Below are positions 35,001-46,777 of a stretch of 64,000 nucleotides of DNA, in pieces; positions within the stretch are counted from its first letter, which is position 1, and each line of letters starts with the position of its first letter. Source of the stretch: Anas platyrhynchos. Taxonomy: Eukaryota > Chordata > Aves > Anseriformes > Anatidae. Below the pieces are notes generated by a model. It was given only the letters and a program-made list of their open reading frames with translations. It ran no database searches and was not told the origin of the DNA. Made by a program: the position numbers and the translations under genes. The stretch lies in assembly GCF_047663525.1 (NCBI RefSeq), contig NC_092601.1, forward strand, positions 16,205,501 to 16,269,500, written 5' to 3'.

Positions 35001-38000
35001 TATTATTCTTTTTCATGTGTTGTGTGTGACATCAGGAAAGTGGAGAATAATTCCTTGAAAACAAAGTCGTTTCTAAAACGCATTATCCCTCTTGCGAAAG
35101 TGAGGAAATTGAATTTTCAAAGCCTCTGTGAACAGTTTTGTCTTCTTTGGAAAAATACCATATTGTTTATTAGATTTGGATAAAAGTCAATTATGTCGCA
35201 TGGAAGACTGAAAATGCGTAGTATAAACCTGCTGCTTTGCCACAAGAAGGCTCTTGCTTCTTTGTGCTCAGTCACTCTCGCTCTCATGTACAGAATTTAA
35301 ATATTTTCAGTTCTTTTTCTTGAAATAACTGCTTTCTTTGGGCGCTTTTAAAACAGATGTATCACATTGTGGTGGCATTGTAACACACTGAGAATGTAAG
35401 AACTTTTTTCAGGGATTTCTTGTCATAGGTGATGAGAACAGTGCCAACTGAAGCCTTCAGAAATAAGGTTACTTATTTATGTATTTATTTTCTGGCAATT
35501 TTACTGTTTGAGACACATTAAGCATTGACCTAATCCAGACACTGAGTTCTGAGAAGTTTGGTTGTTTCCACGGATCAATGCCAAAGGCTCCAGTTGCTTG
35601 TCTTGCTTCAGCCCCGTAAGGGGAGCCCTGTAAGGGCAGATGTAGCCAGCAGCTGCGGGCAAGCTACAGAGGCTGGGAAAGCTCCCCTGCTTTCTCATGA
35701 CATACAATAGCTTTTTGCACATTCTGCTTTAGTCTCAAAAGCATACGTACGGCTAGCTCTGTGTCTGACTGCCATTCATCCAGCAAGGGAGTAGGCTCTC
35801 AGTTTTCTTTGACTTTTCAAGTGCTCGGAGTGCCACCATAATGGTTTGAAGTGTGTTTGTTGATTGCCTAGAGTGCTGTGAAGACTGTCTTGGGGGGCTT
35901 TTGGAGGAAAACTTCACGAGAGGAGAAACACAAGTGCTGGGGTAACTGGTGGAGGGACTTCAGAACAAATGAGATTTCCAGCTTCTTTGAGTAATCTTTT
36001 TTTTCCTTCATGGAGACATGCAGAAACTTTTTTTTGTCGTCAGAAATATTTCCGTGTGTAGCATTGCCTTAGGGGGAAAAAAAAAAAAGGAACACCTATG
36101 CTTACCTAGATTTCTTCAGAGATTAGAGAATATTATAAGATTCTGGAACTTGACAACTTGATTTTTGGTCTCCTTGATGTTTTTTTTCCAGTTGCATCTT
36201 GGCACACCAGGGAGTAGACACTTCTCAAGCACAAACTTCTATGACTCCTGGGGGTAAAAAATGGCCTTTGTGAATTGGCATTCACCGGGTAGATTTTCTG
36301 CTTTAGAAACCTGTCCTGCATCCCACCTTAACTCTGAGCTGTTGTGCCAGAATGTTTGTTCTTAAACTGTATTTTTCTTAAACGATATTTCCCATTAATA
36401 CATACACATCATTGTCCTTCCCTGAAATCTCACCTGTTTGTTTGCCTTCCCTTCCTGTGATTCCCCAGCTGACACAGAAGATGTGTGCATAGTGGAGAGG
36501 CTGTTCTCCAGTAGTCTGGTGGCCATAGTCAGCCTTAAGGCTCCACGCAAGCTGAAAGTTTGTCACTTCAAGAAGGGGACAGAGATTTGCAACTACAGTT
36601 ACTCCAACACCATCTTGGCTGTCAAACTCAATAGGCAGGTGAGTGATAATTTGAGTGAAAACAAGGGGAGGGGCTGTGGATCTTGTGCTGGCACTTTCTG
36701 GTGGTTTTTCCTTGGGTGACAGAATTGCTATTTGGAATTAATTTTTACTTTTCCACCTGTAGCTTCTGTAAAATTTTGTGGCATCTGAGTAACGGTATTT
36801 GATTAAGAATTTTTGGTTCTGTGTTTGTCTGTTTCGTTAGAAAGAATGTCATGAGTAACCTGGTCTGACCTCATGGCTGATCCTGTTTTGAGCAGGAGGT
36901 TGTCTGGAGACCTGCCACGGTCCCTTTCAGCCAGAATCGTCCTGTGATCCTAATTGTAAAAGTAGCTGAAGCCAACAGCTTCTGCTCAGGACAAAACTTC
37001 AAATTCTGTTAGCTTTTTTGTAACATTTTTAAATATAAGTTGAATTTTTAAGAAAATGGTATCACTGAATTGGAGAAGTCTTTTGAGTAGGGTGGTGCTA
37101 AGTAGTACTAAGTCATCGGTAGGCTCTTCTGCAAATAATTTTCTGTCTTTAACCGTGTCACTCAAAGTAGAGAAAATGGCATCTGAAGGATGAAATTATC
37201 TTAATGTCCATTCCCACTCTCAAAATCGGGGATGAGAGAATGGGACTCCTGTTTAAAATCATAAGGGACAGGGTGGCTGAGTTGACTTCTGGCATCGTGA
37301 GGTAGTGTTAGAGGAACAATGTTTTTTGAGACAGTCGTCCAGATGTAGTCACCAAAGGGTAAATGAGATGCTGAAGAACTTAATTTAAAACAACAAAAAA
37401 GTCCTCACAACTGACTGTGAGTAATTACAAATGAGTGTGAGTGAGTAATAGGGTCTATAAATGGGTTTAAAAAGCCTTGTATATTTTTGTTTAGCCAAAG
37501 CAGGAAATTGGGCCCACATGTGAATTGGCCTCTTGGGGGCGGGGAAATACATATGGGCAGGTAAAGAATAAGAATGAAATAGGTGTAGATGAAGGTTTCT
37601 GGCTTGCTGACTTGATCTAGTAATACAAATAACTTCCGTTTAAATCAATTTGCACTAGCATGGTTGAGAAAAGTCGAGTGCACTGGTCAGTTCAAGTGAC
37701 CGAGTGTAGTATTGCGCTGTTGAAGCCTTGCCAAGAGATGTATCTTGTGCATCTTCTGTCAGACTCTTATTCCTTCCCATCAGGTGGGTACAACCTTTTC
37801 TGTATTGGAAGGTGCCTACTGCATTTTGGATACAAATTTTTTTTATAGGGTCGATAACTCCGTATAAACTCTCTTTTCATGTCACCATTTCATCTTCCCC
37901 ACATCTAGAGGCTGATAGTATGTCTGGAAGAGTCTCTATATATACACAACATAAGAGACATGAAGGTGTTGCATACAATCCGGGAGACACCTCCCAATCC

Positions 38001-41000
38001 TGCAGGTAAGGCAGTCCTGTTTTCAGAGGCTAGTGTTACTCTGAAAAGCGTGTTCTGTCTGCACATGACATTTTCAACATGGAACTGTAGCACTCTTAAT
38101 TCTATTTTCAAATTAAAGTTATAAATAAATATGTGAGCATTGGCTTAAAGCCTACCCATTCGATCCAACGGGGCTTCCAAGAACAAACAGCAGACTGCCT
38201 TAAACAGCTTTCTCCCAGTTTTCTAGTCTCCTAGTGCTTATGGTTACAATCTTAGATCATGAGGAAGCAATACAGATACTTAAAAGCTACACATTGCCAG
38301 TGCTTGGTACAGATAAAAACTATGTCAGGTATGCTTTAGGAGTCAGGGCAAACTTGGGAATTTCTTCTACTTCATTGGTTACTGTAGTTCTGACAGTATT
38401 ATACTTTCTATTAGGCTTTGTTAGTAATTGTGTTGAACAGATGCATTGCAGGTTGGCAATCGATATTTTTTTCTTCCCTGTTCTGTGTCTGTTGGTACAT
38501 TGAAGAATGATTTGAGTTGATCTTTGCAATATTTGAACATAGAAAGTTTTGTTGTGTAAGTTTTAGAATTTGCCTCATTCTAACCATTGTTGGTTTTGTT
38601 TTTCTATATTCCCTCTAGGGTTGTGTGCTTTATCAATAAATAATGACAACTGCTACCTGGCCTATCCAGGGAGTGCAACTATTGGAGAAGTGCAGGTCTT
38701 TGACACCATCAATCTGGTAAGGGTCTTCGTGCATGCTGTTTCCATTTCTAAAGATGCAGTTTTTGGAAATAGTTTCAATTGCTCAGAGAAGAATTACTAG
38801 GCACTTGTAATTGGTCCATCCATGACAATCTGCAGTATCCATTTTACCTAGGTACCCATTATACCTAGGCATCACAGAATGTCAACAAAGGAAAGTAAGA
38901 CTACTAGCTTTGATGAGAAGAGTTGAGCAAATGGGTGGAGCAGATAAATGGACAGTCACTTTTATTTGAATTGTCTTTAAGTAGCCTGCTACCACTTGGA
39001 CTTTCTATGCATATGCTTCAGTAATAATTTTGTGTATTTTGCTTAGCAGTTACTGAAACAGATTGAAGCAGTTGTCCGTAAATAAGGCTCATACTTGTCC
39101 TGACAGCTCTTGCATATGCAGGCTTAAGCTGTGAACATGGAGCTTTTAACCTGTGCTTTACTAAGGTTCTATTTTATCGTTTTGCTCCTGCAGAGAGCTG
39201 CTAATATGATCCCAGCTCATGATAGTCCCTTGGCTGCTTTGGCTTTTGACGCAAGTGGTACTAAACTTGCCACTGCATCAGAAAAGGTAAGACGTCCTTT
39301 TATTGACTTGCCGGCAATGATAAACTTACTTAAAATGGTCTAAATGAGTTTCATTTTTAAGCCTGCACAGTACCATGTGCAAGTACCAAAAAAAGTCTTA
39401 AAGTTATAACAACAAATCTAAGTTAAACTGTTAATGATGTTTGACATAACTTCCATGCTGTGAAATGCTGGATAATAAGGTTATTTAAATTTTAATCTGG
39501 CTGTAATCAGGGCAGTCCTCCAAGTGTTTTTCCCATTAGTGTGGGATGCATACTAGGAATCAGTTGCATTCCTTTGATGCTATCTTCCTAATGAAAACAA
39601 GACAGTTAAAGTCAAAAGAGAGAATTGTTTTGCCTGACTTTGGCACACGATGACAAATGGTCTATGTGAACTGTATAAATTACAAGGTGTGAAGCCTCTG
39701 CTTCTTGGATAATAAGCTTAAACTATACAGATATAACATGATTTCACCTGATAAAAGCCCAAAGACATCCAGGTAACTATACTTGTGGTTAACATGATCA
39801 TATTCATGATAAAGATTAATAAGAGGAGCTGTTCTTGATGCAAAGCTTGTACTGTATATTAGTAGCTCCCACCTTATAGTTTCTCGATTCTTCAAACATC
39901 CTTCAAACAAGCTCCGAAAATATTTAATGCTAGTATGTGGGGTGCGTGAACTATGGTAATTTAACAGCAGAATGGTATGTACTCTGCTCACCAGAGCTAA
40001 TGCACAGTGCACAAACTTGAAATGATAATGAAAGATTTTATTTTTTCTTCCCCTTCCAGGGGACAGTGATAAGAGTGTTTTCCATTCCAGAGGGACAGAA
40101 ACTCTTTGAATTCCGGAGAGGAGTGAAGAGGTAAAGTTCAGCCAGGGTAGTTATCAGAAGCTTGTTCTTTACAGTAGATCTCCGGTATGCTGTGCAGTTG
40201 AGCTATCATCCTAATTCTTGCCTGCTGTCATCTTCTTCCATCCCTGCCTGTATGCTTATAACACTTACAGTTTTAATGTCTTCCAACTTTAGACTTGCTT
40301 ATTCTGCGAATCAGTCCTGCCAGAATTGTACTTCCTCTTGCATTTTAGAAATTCACTGGTAAAGGAACTTGTTCAAAGTGGGCCACCTTTTGTAAGATAC
40401 TGTATTCTTATGGCAAGTGGAATCAGTGTGTTTAATTTTCCTGCTCTTCTAAATCCTGCTAGCACCGGGGCCGTTGCAAGTCATTGTGACACGGTACTGT
40501 AGTTTGTGGTAGCAGTAACTCTGTAGCTCTAATATACTTTATGCAGAGGTAAGAGTGAGTTCAAATTCTTACTAGATGACCCCCAATGTCTAGTATATGT
40601 CAATTAAATGTCATTAAGGGGAATCTTGCTCCTGAAGTGCATTAAGAAGCCATCAGAAAATGCTTACTATGGAGTTACTACTTTTATTTACAAAGCATTG
40701 GTGACTGAAGAATCTGCTTAATTATTAAGCCATATGCTTTGGCTTAATTGCAAGTCACATGCTCCTCTTCTTCTGAGAGAAATTGCAGGTGATTTTACTA
40801 TGCAGCCACAGTCCCTCCCAGCTCTTGCAGTACAACTGGTGTGAACGCTATGTTGCTCCTTAGTGGTGAATGTGCAGAAGGGCTCCTACCTACCAAAACA
40901 GAGGAATAATATTCTCATTTAAATCAGTTGCCATGAGTCATTTAACAGGAGCTTTTGCTTTCACCAGTTAGTGCAGTATTAGAATGTCAAAAACAATGTC

Positions 41001-44000
41001 AAATATATGTCAAAAATAATGCTTCAGTATTTTTTGGTTTCTTTTCCACCTAGGTGTGTGAGCATCTGTTCATTGGCTTTCAGCATGGACGGCATGTTTC
41101 TGTCTGCATCCAGTAACACGGAGACAGTGCATATCTTCAAACTTGAGACTGTGAAAGAAAAGTAGGTTTCAGAGGTGCCGTAGATTTTTTATTTTTTGTC
41201 TCCAAGGAAAAGGCTTACAAATTGGAGAAAACTGTTCCTGTTGAGTATAGTCAAAGTGTGGACAGACTTCCTTTGAACACATTTATAATGTAAAGGGCAT
41301 AACAAGTCGGTTATGAATCAGCAGCTGCTCCTGATGTGCATGCTGTTCTCCTAATGAATAGGAAGAGTATTTCTGACAAAGGGGAATTGGGCAACCTTGG
41401 CAGAAGAATGTGGGGGCAGTGGAGTGTCTTCAATGACCATTGTTGGTTTTTTGTTTTGTTTTGTTTTTTTTTTTACCTCTTCTCCTATCTGTATGGGAAG
41501 ACTTATCTCAACAATATCTTCCAGCTGCCTATAGGGCTTTAAAAGGCACCATGTTGTAAAACATTCCTATTTATGATTTGAAAAGAGTCTTACTTATATT
41601 TTTGTGTAAGTGGTTTGTTACTGATTAAACAGTTGAATAAAACCTTGAAGTTTAGCACCTTGTAATAGATCTCACTCTTGTATAATAACCGTTATGAAAT
41701 ACAGTTGTATAAACAGAAGTATCAATTTACAATAGAACATGTTTTAGCAACAGGCTGAGGGTATTACAGGACACACCATGCCCTGTAGCGTAAATGGAGT
41801 GCATTGAGTTCTCAAAGGTGTTCTTTATCTCTGAAGAAAAACAAATAACCATTTAATATCTTTGAAAATGAAAAGATGTTTCAAAATGTTTGCACACCTT
41901 TCTCTCCAATGTAAAGTCAAAGTTGGACATGATTTTCTGTTTTTTTTCTTCTAACCTGTAGACCTCAGGAAGAGCCTACAACCTGGACAGGTTACTTTGG
42001 AAAAGTGCTGATGGCCTCCACAAGCTATCTGCCCTCACAAGTAACAGAAATGTTCAACCAGGGTAGAGCCTTTGCTACAGTCCGCCTGCCGTTCTGTGGG
42101 CACAAAAACATCTGTGCACTTGCCACGTGAGTAAAGAAACAGAGCTTGCACTCACCACCCACTGGGTCGCCACGCTGAGCTATGCAGAGGCTGACACTGG
42201 GGGACATGCCTTATCTCTGTCAAAATTGGTAGTACGCAGAGCAGTGGGTCACCTGTAGTGCATTCAAAGCCTCCGCTGGTTTAAAAGCTGTATGTTGGAG
42301 CTAACATCTCACAGTCCTTTGAGGAGGAGAGGGAAAGACATAATATTTGGATCAGCAATAGACTATTTCTAAGCATTGTTTAAAGATGTCATTTCTTTTG
42401 AATGAAGGCTGAACAGATGCATAGGCTTAAGTCATTTGCTTCTATTAGTGCTAGGGGAAATAATGCTGTATTTTGTGTCAGTTGCAAAATAAAGCAAAAT
42501 AAGGCAGTCTAGAGTAACGGTTAAAGAAATCTTTGAAGGCATATTCCTGTTATTCTTGTCTCTAAAACTGTATAGCATTCATTACATTTAGTTCTCAACT
42601 TTAATCTTTATTCTGCCTTCACCAAAGGGCAGGGCCTCTTTGGCACAGCTACCAAAGCAATAACCTGAGCAGTAGTGAACTTTTTTGTGTGTTTCTGTAG
42701 ATTCTATGCTAAATTGATTTCATGTTTTTGTTCTCTCCTCTGATCTCAAAGCATGCTTTAAGCAATAATTAAACCTTGTAACAGTTCTGAAATAAGTAGA
42801 TACTTCACGTTAGAATACTTGTCTCTGGAGTTGCACAAAGCTGGTAAAAAGATGGTAACATCTCAATTTGCTTTCCTGGGTTATGTATAAGTTGCTTGAT
42901 TCCCATGGCATCCTATTAGCTCCACATTGTGATTATGCCTTGCTTTTATATATGCAGTTCTTTCCTAGGTGCTCAGTCTATGCCACTGTTAACAATATTC
43001 CCCATCTAGAAGCAACTGTGGAAAATAATGGCTTAAAATCTCAGGAGGGGAGTAGAGTGTGCTGATACAAAGCACAAGCTTTTACTAATCTCCTGTATAT
43101 CTTTTCTAGAATCCAGAAGATCCCTCGGTTATTGGTGGGAGCTGCTGATGGGTATCTCTACATGTACAACCTAGACCCCCAAGAAGGAGGAGAGTGCACA
43201 CTAATGAAGCAGCACAAGTAAGTCCGCACTAACTGAGGACTGATGCTTTTTATTTCTTCACAAAATCCGCTTTGTTCTTAAACTTAGCTTCATGCTGCAG
43301 AAGTCTAACTTAGAGCTCATTTCTTTAACCTACTTTTTGAAACCTCTGACATGAATGAGTAACTTCAGAATCCCCCCGGGCCTTTCTTCTTAATATCTTC
43401 TACACTAAGCACCGCTTTTCCAGCAGAAACTTAGCACTGTCCAATTGCAGTGAAAAATCAATTGCTGTTAGCTGTCTGATCCTATTTCCTCTTACTAGGC
43501 AGTTTGAGTTGAGTTACTTTGACAAGAACTTGAAAGGTCTGACACCATCCTCTTCATCAATAAGTGAAGTGGCTACAGAGATGAGAATGTGTAACTCTGG
43601 CTTCACACAGGGGAATCTGGCCTATGAAATTTTATCTGTATTCTTTCTACAGGTGTCCTTACTGAACTTCTTTGCCTATAGGCCACTGAAGTAATGTTCT
43701 GTAGTGATACTGTAGAATACTGAAGGAAAATATGCAAGGCCCTGTTTTTTTCTGAGGTTTGAAGGGAACAGATAGGGTAATACAGTTGGATTACTTATGT
43801 GATGAATTGTAGATTTAAAGCCAGAAACTTATGATGACAATTCAGGTTTGCAACTTTGGTCAAGTCTACAGTACTGGTTACAAATAATATCTTTATCTGA
43901 AAGTTTTAAGACACAATCTCTAGTTTCAGTTGTAAACAAAGTGAAGTTTGGTAAAGAGAAGCTTTTATCAGGTTTGTAATAGCTGAAATGCTCTAATACC

Positions 44001-45536
44001 TTCACTAGAGTGTTTTCCAGGATATGTATGTGAGGCAACAGCTTCTACTGTGGACAAAGCTCAAGAAATAATCTGTAACCTTGCTGATAGGAATGACTTT
44101 GATTTTTTTTTTTCTTTAAAATGTGCACTGTTCTTTTGAGTCTTTTTCTTCCTAGCATCAGTTAGCAGGGTTTAAGTCCTCATGTCGTCTCAGAGGCAAA
44201 CATGTTGCTGCCGTGTATTGAGTGTTAAATATGAAGTATATTCACAGAGATGCCTTCTTGACAGTCCTCTGGAATATTCCTTGTATTACGACAGAGCACA
44301 GGCAATTGGAAAAGATAACTGCCATCCCTGAAGGGATCATATCCCTCCTGTTGCATGTGTATGCAACGTATGTGTTGCATGTATATGTGTTGCATATTCT
44401 TGCGTAGCTGTCAAGGAAAGCTGTGTTATGTCTAGGCAGATCACCTCTCCAGCTAACTTTTCTCTGCTTGGTAGGCTCGATGGCAGCATGGAGCCAGCCA
44501 ACGAGATCCTGGAGTCTGCATCCCACGACCGGCCGTTGGTAGCACAGACGTACAGTGCTGCTGTGACTAAAGGTACATATGTGCCTTCCTCACCCACAAG
44601 GCATGGTAAGGAGAAGGCTGGAAATGGGGCAGGGAGCACCTCTGCATTTTGCATCATTCTAGATGGCTGCATGAGCTCATCTGCTTCAACACTGAGCTTT
44701 TCATAGCTATGAGCGTGATGTGAAGCACTGGTGAGTGGTTGGAAAAGAGCACTTGTGATGTTCGGTAGCCTCCTATAGATAAACTGCTCATCTTCACTAT
44801 TTTCTGGGTAGAGCTTTGTCTCAATTTGTGGTCAATTACTTCAGTAATAGTTGCAGTATTCGCTGAATGGTTCTTCAGATGCTGTAATGCAATTATTTCA
44901 TGCAGGAGGTCTGGGTGCAGAACAAAGCATCTGAATTATAGTCACAGGGGTTCTTTTAGGTTGTTTTTTTTTGGTTAAGTGTTCCTGTAGTTCCATTATG
45001 GGAACTGTGACCTTTTAGATTGCCTTGCTGTTCTATGAAATTGAAAGGTTCGGTATTTGTCTAATGCTGGAGTTCCATGTGAGTGGAGCCTGTGCATACA
45101 GCTCTTACCATCCCTGTACAGCACTCAGGTTGGTGCTTCAGAGCTGCTCAATACAGCAGTTGCAACTGTAATGAAAGGGTGAAAGGTATAAAAACATCAG
45201 TCTGCCTAAAGCAACAATGTGCACTGCACGCAGGCTGCGTAGTTGCAAAGTTTGATCACAAACTGCTCTTTGCTGGAGAAACATGGTCATGATGAAGGCA
45301 AACATAGGGTGGCAGTGAAACTGTTGCAAATAACGTCTGGTACTTCAGCTGGAATCCCTGACTCTGTTGGATCCAAGCCTTGGTTTGTGGTGCTGGTTGT
45401 TGAACTAATCCCTTTCCCTGCAGCCTATACGGAAGACCTGGGTGCTGTGGGTGGAGCTTGCCTGGAAGATGAAACCAACTCGCTCAGATTGGATGAAGAC
45501 AGTGAGCATCCCCCCATGATCCTTCGGACAGACTGA
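22983..45536 (+). CDS. WIPI2: WIPI2, PI3P-binding autophagy propeller, twelve coding exons
   Basis: Join: 22983-23056, 32181-32263, 36469-36638, 37909-38005, 38619-38716, 39194-39286, 40060-40130, 41054-41161, 41962-42126, 43110-43217, 44475-44572 (or to 44605), 45424-45536. The total is 1278 bases, 425 residues; with the distal donor of exon 11, 1311 bases and 436 residues. These equal the lengths of two human isoforms. WIPI2 is a PROPPIN, a seven-bladed WD-type propeller. The PI3P-binding motif F223-R-R-G226 is intact. So are R108 and R125, known in human WIPI2b to contact ATG16L1, which brings LC3 lipidation to the phagophore. The tail after about residue 360 is acidic and disordered-looking and ends H-P-P-M-I-L-R-T-D. 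Frame closes at every junction. Starting at 22983 matches the family N-terminus M-N-L-A-x-Q-S-G-E-A-G. The 18-residue insert after N24/T25 of the longest human isoform was not found. Confidence 0.98.
23060..23712 (+). repeat. G-rich degenerate minisatellite at the 5' end of WIPI2 intron 1
   Basis: Roughly 650 bases consist of units of about 30-60 bases around GAGGCCCTGAGGGGGG and TTCTTTAGGGGGTGAGG. G runs of four or more occur on the sense strand nearly throughout. Units vary in length and order, so the array is old or poorly homogenised. Confidence 0.9.
25608..25641. repeat. TG-rich microsatellite
   Basis: Interrupted TG/TC dinucleotides (GTGTGTGTCTGTGTG and on) lie in WIPI2 intron 1. Confidence 0.8.
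31258..31275. repeat. AT dinucleotide microsatellite
   Basis: A short run of about eight AT units lies in WIPI2 intron 1. Confidence 0.85.
32181..32263 (+). CDS. WIPI2: WIPI2 coding exon 2
   Basis: It encodes residues 25-53, including [13 protein letters not shown], the first propeller blade. The acceptor is TTTACAG and the donor GTGAGT. Confidence 0.97.
32264..36468 (+). other. WIPI2 intron 2 (4.2 kb), nothing recognised
   Basis: AT-rich unique sequence with poly-A/T tracts near 32622-32635, 34527-34545 and 36078-36089. I see no exon, RNA gene or recognised repeat family. Confidence 0.55.
36469..36638 (+). CDS. WIPI2: WIPI2 coding exon 3
   Basis: It encodes residues 53-109 ([11 protein letters not shown] to L-N-R-Q) and carries R108, an ATG16L1-contact residue in human WIPI2b. 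It ends in phase 0 with donor GTGAGT. Confidence 0.98.
36838..36955 (+). mobile_element. CR1-type LINE, 3' end fragment
   Basis: The segment GCTGATCCTGTTTTGAGCAG, then GAGGTTG and GGTCCCTTTCAGCCAGAAT and a TGTGATCCT end, follows the well-known 3' end of avian CR1 elements. Only about 110 bases remain, as expected for 5'-truncated CR1. It lies 200 bases after WIPI2 exon 3 in the sense direction. Confidence 0.75.
37909..38005 (+). CDS. WIPI2: WIPI2 coding exon 4
   Basis: It encodes residues 110-142 ([16 protein letters not shown]) and carries R125, the second ATG16L1-contact residue. The acceptor is ATCTAG and the donor GTAAGG. Confidence 0.98.
38619..38716 (+). CDS. WIPI2: WIPI2 coding exon 5
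   Basis: It encodes residues 142-174 ([11 protein letters not shown] to T-I-N-L). Acceptor CTCTAG, donor GTAAGG. Confidence 0.98.
39194..39286 (+). CDS. WIPI2: WIPI2 coding exon 6
   Basis: It encodes residues 175-205 ([13 protein letters not shown]), phase 0 at both ends. Confidence 0.98.
40060..40130 (+). CDS. WIPI2: WIPI2 coding exon 7 with FRRG motif
   Basis: It encodes residues 206-229. F223-R224-R225-G226 is the phosphoinositide-binding motif that defines PROPPINs. Acceptor TTCCAG, donor GTAAAG. Confidence 0.98.
41054..41161 (+). CDS. WIPI2: WIPI2 coding exon 8
   Basis: It encodes residues 229-265 ([10 protein letters not shown] to E-T-V-K-E-K). The donor is AA/GTAGGT. Confidence 0.97.
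41962..42126 (+). CDS. WIPI2: WIPI2 coding exon 9
   Basis: It encodes residues 265-320, including the segment W-T-G-Y-F-G-K and the loop of blade 6, which in PROPPINs inserts into membranes. Confidence 0.97.
43110..43217 (+). CDS. WIPI2: WIPI2 coding exon 10
   Basis: It encodes residues 320-356 ([14 protein letters not shown]), the last propeller blade. Donor GTAAGT. Confidence 0.98.
44475..44605 (+). CDS. WIPI2: WIPI2 coding exon 11 with two alternative donors
   Basis: It encodes residues 356-389 if spliced at 44572/GTACAT, or 11 residues more ([11 protein letters not shown]) if spliced at 44605/GTAAGG. Both join exon 12 in the same phase. The distal donor is closer to consensus. The same 11-residue difference (ending R-L) separates human isoforms, so both forms are probably real. 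Confidence 0.9.
45424..45536 (+). CDS. WIPI2: WIPI2 coding exon 12 with stop
   Basis: It encodes residues 389-425, the acidic C-terminal tail ending [14 protein letters not shown] is at 45534-45536. Confidence 0.98.
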
Positions 45537-46113
45537 ACTTTGACCTGTGAACTCACTCCTGAAGCAGAGAACACTGGCTTGATGTTTCTTGAGGAATCTC
45601 GTGTTATGCTGCTATGAACTTTGACATGAGTTGGGAGAGAGGATGACAGACTCTTTACCGTTTTAAGTCGTAGCTGTAGTTCTAATTCTATACCATTGGA
45701 AAAATATATGGTTTTCAATTCAGTGGCTTTTAATCTTGCTTATCTATTTTAGCTGTGTTTTTTGTTGTTTTTCTTTTTTGTTGCCAAAACCTGCTGTTTG
45801 TGCAGCCCTCGGAGCCTACTAGCTTTGCATGCGTTCATGTGCCAAGCAAGCATAGGAGGGGGAGAGAGAGAGAGAAGCCACTTTATAACAAACTCAAGTT
45901 TGTATTTTTTTTATATATGTATATAATATTTAGCTTATATAAGGAAGGAGTAGAGAAGTGGTTCTGGAAGCTGAGATTAGTTCTGCACTGACAAAGGTCC
46001 AAAAGGTTTCCTGTGCATGGGCTTGCAGGCATACCTAGTGACTGACATGCAATCTTTCAAATGCATTGGCCTGTTTTTGGGTTCTCCCTCCCCTTTCCTG
46101 GACCATTTTGTTA

Positions 46114-46119
46114 ATTAAA
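46114..46119 (+). terminator. Candidate proximal polyadenylation signal of WIPI2 (ATTAAA)
   Basis: ATTAAA is followed by a GU-rich segment around 46130-46165, the arrangement expected at a cleavage site. Confidence 0.45.
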
Positions 46120-46771
46120 ATTCCTTCTGAATGTTGTGTATTTGTGGGAGTGTTCTGTTTGTTGGGATGGAAAACTGGAAATGTTTCCCTGCATGAGGAT
46201 GTAGAATACAGAAAGTGCCTTTACAGGGAAGAAAAAAAGTTGTGGTAGGAGGAAAGCTAGAATGAAGAAGGAATTGCTAGAGACTTGTTTCACACCTATA
46301 GTGCTCGGGTGTCTGTAGCCTGTGGTAGTTGTTGTTTGGTTTTGTGTTTTTTTTCTTTTAGACAAAGACTTCAAATGCACTTTCTCTCCTGTCAGTTGTT
46401 CTGTTTCCTTGGCAGAGTAGCAATAACCTTTTTTTATACTTCTTTTAATTATCCAAAGCAATGATTCTGTCAGGCTGGATAGAAGTCACTGCACAGAGTA
46501 TGACAGCCCCATTACTTAAAACAGCCTTAAGGTTTTCAGCTGGAGGGTGTAATTCTTAATTCTTGCTTCTCTTCAGTCTGGGGCTGAGCGTACTGCTCCA
46601 ATGGTGAAGGTTCAGGACTTTTTTTCCAGATACTGATGTAAATATAAATGATTTTGAAAGATCTTCTAGGTTCTGTTTTGTTGGATAATCACGTTCCTGT
46701 TTTATTTTCTCCTTTTATTGGAGTACCTCTGGTGATGCTCTCCAAGGACTGGTTTTCTTTGGCAGCTTTGG

Positions 46772-46777
46772 AATAAA
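46772..46777 (+). terminator. Candidate distal polyadenylation signal of WIPI2 (AATAAA)
   Basis: This is the first canonical AATAAA on the plus strand after the WIPI2 stop. Confidence 0.45.

Larger units (their letters stand above)
45537..46777 (+). other. WIPI2: WIPI2 3' UTR
   Basis: This is AU-rich sequence after the stop, with a short GA repeat near 45860-45876. An ATTAAA at 46114-46119 is followed within 20-50 bases by a GU-rich stretch, and AATAAA stands at 46772-46777. A short UTR of about 600 bases and a longer one of about 1250 bases are both plausible. Further AATAAA words occur near 49215 and 49757. Confidence 0.6.
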
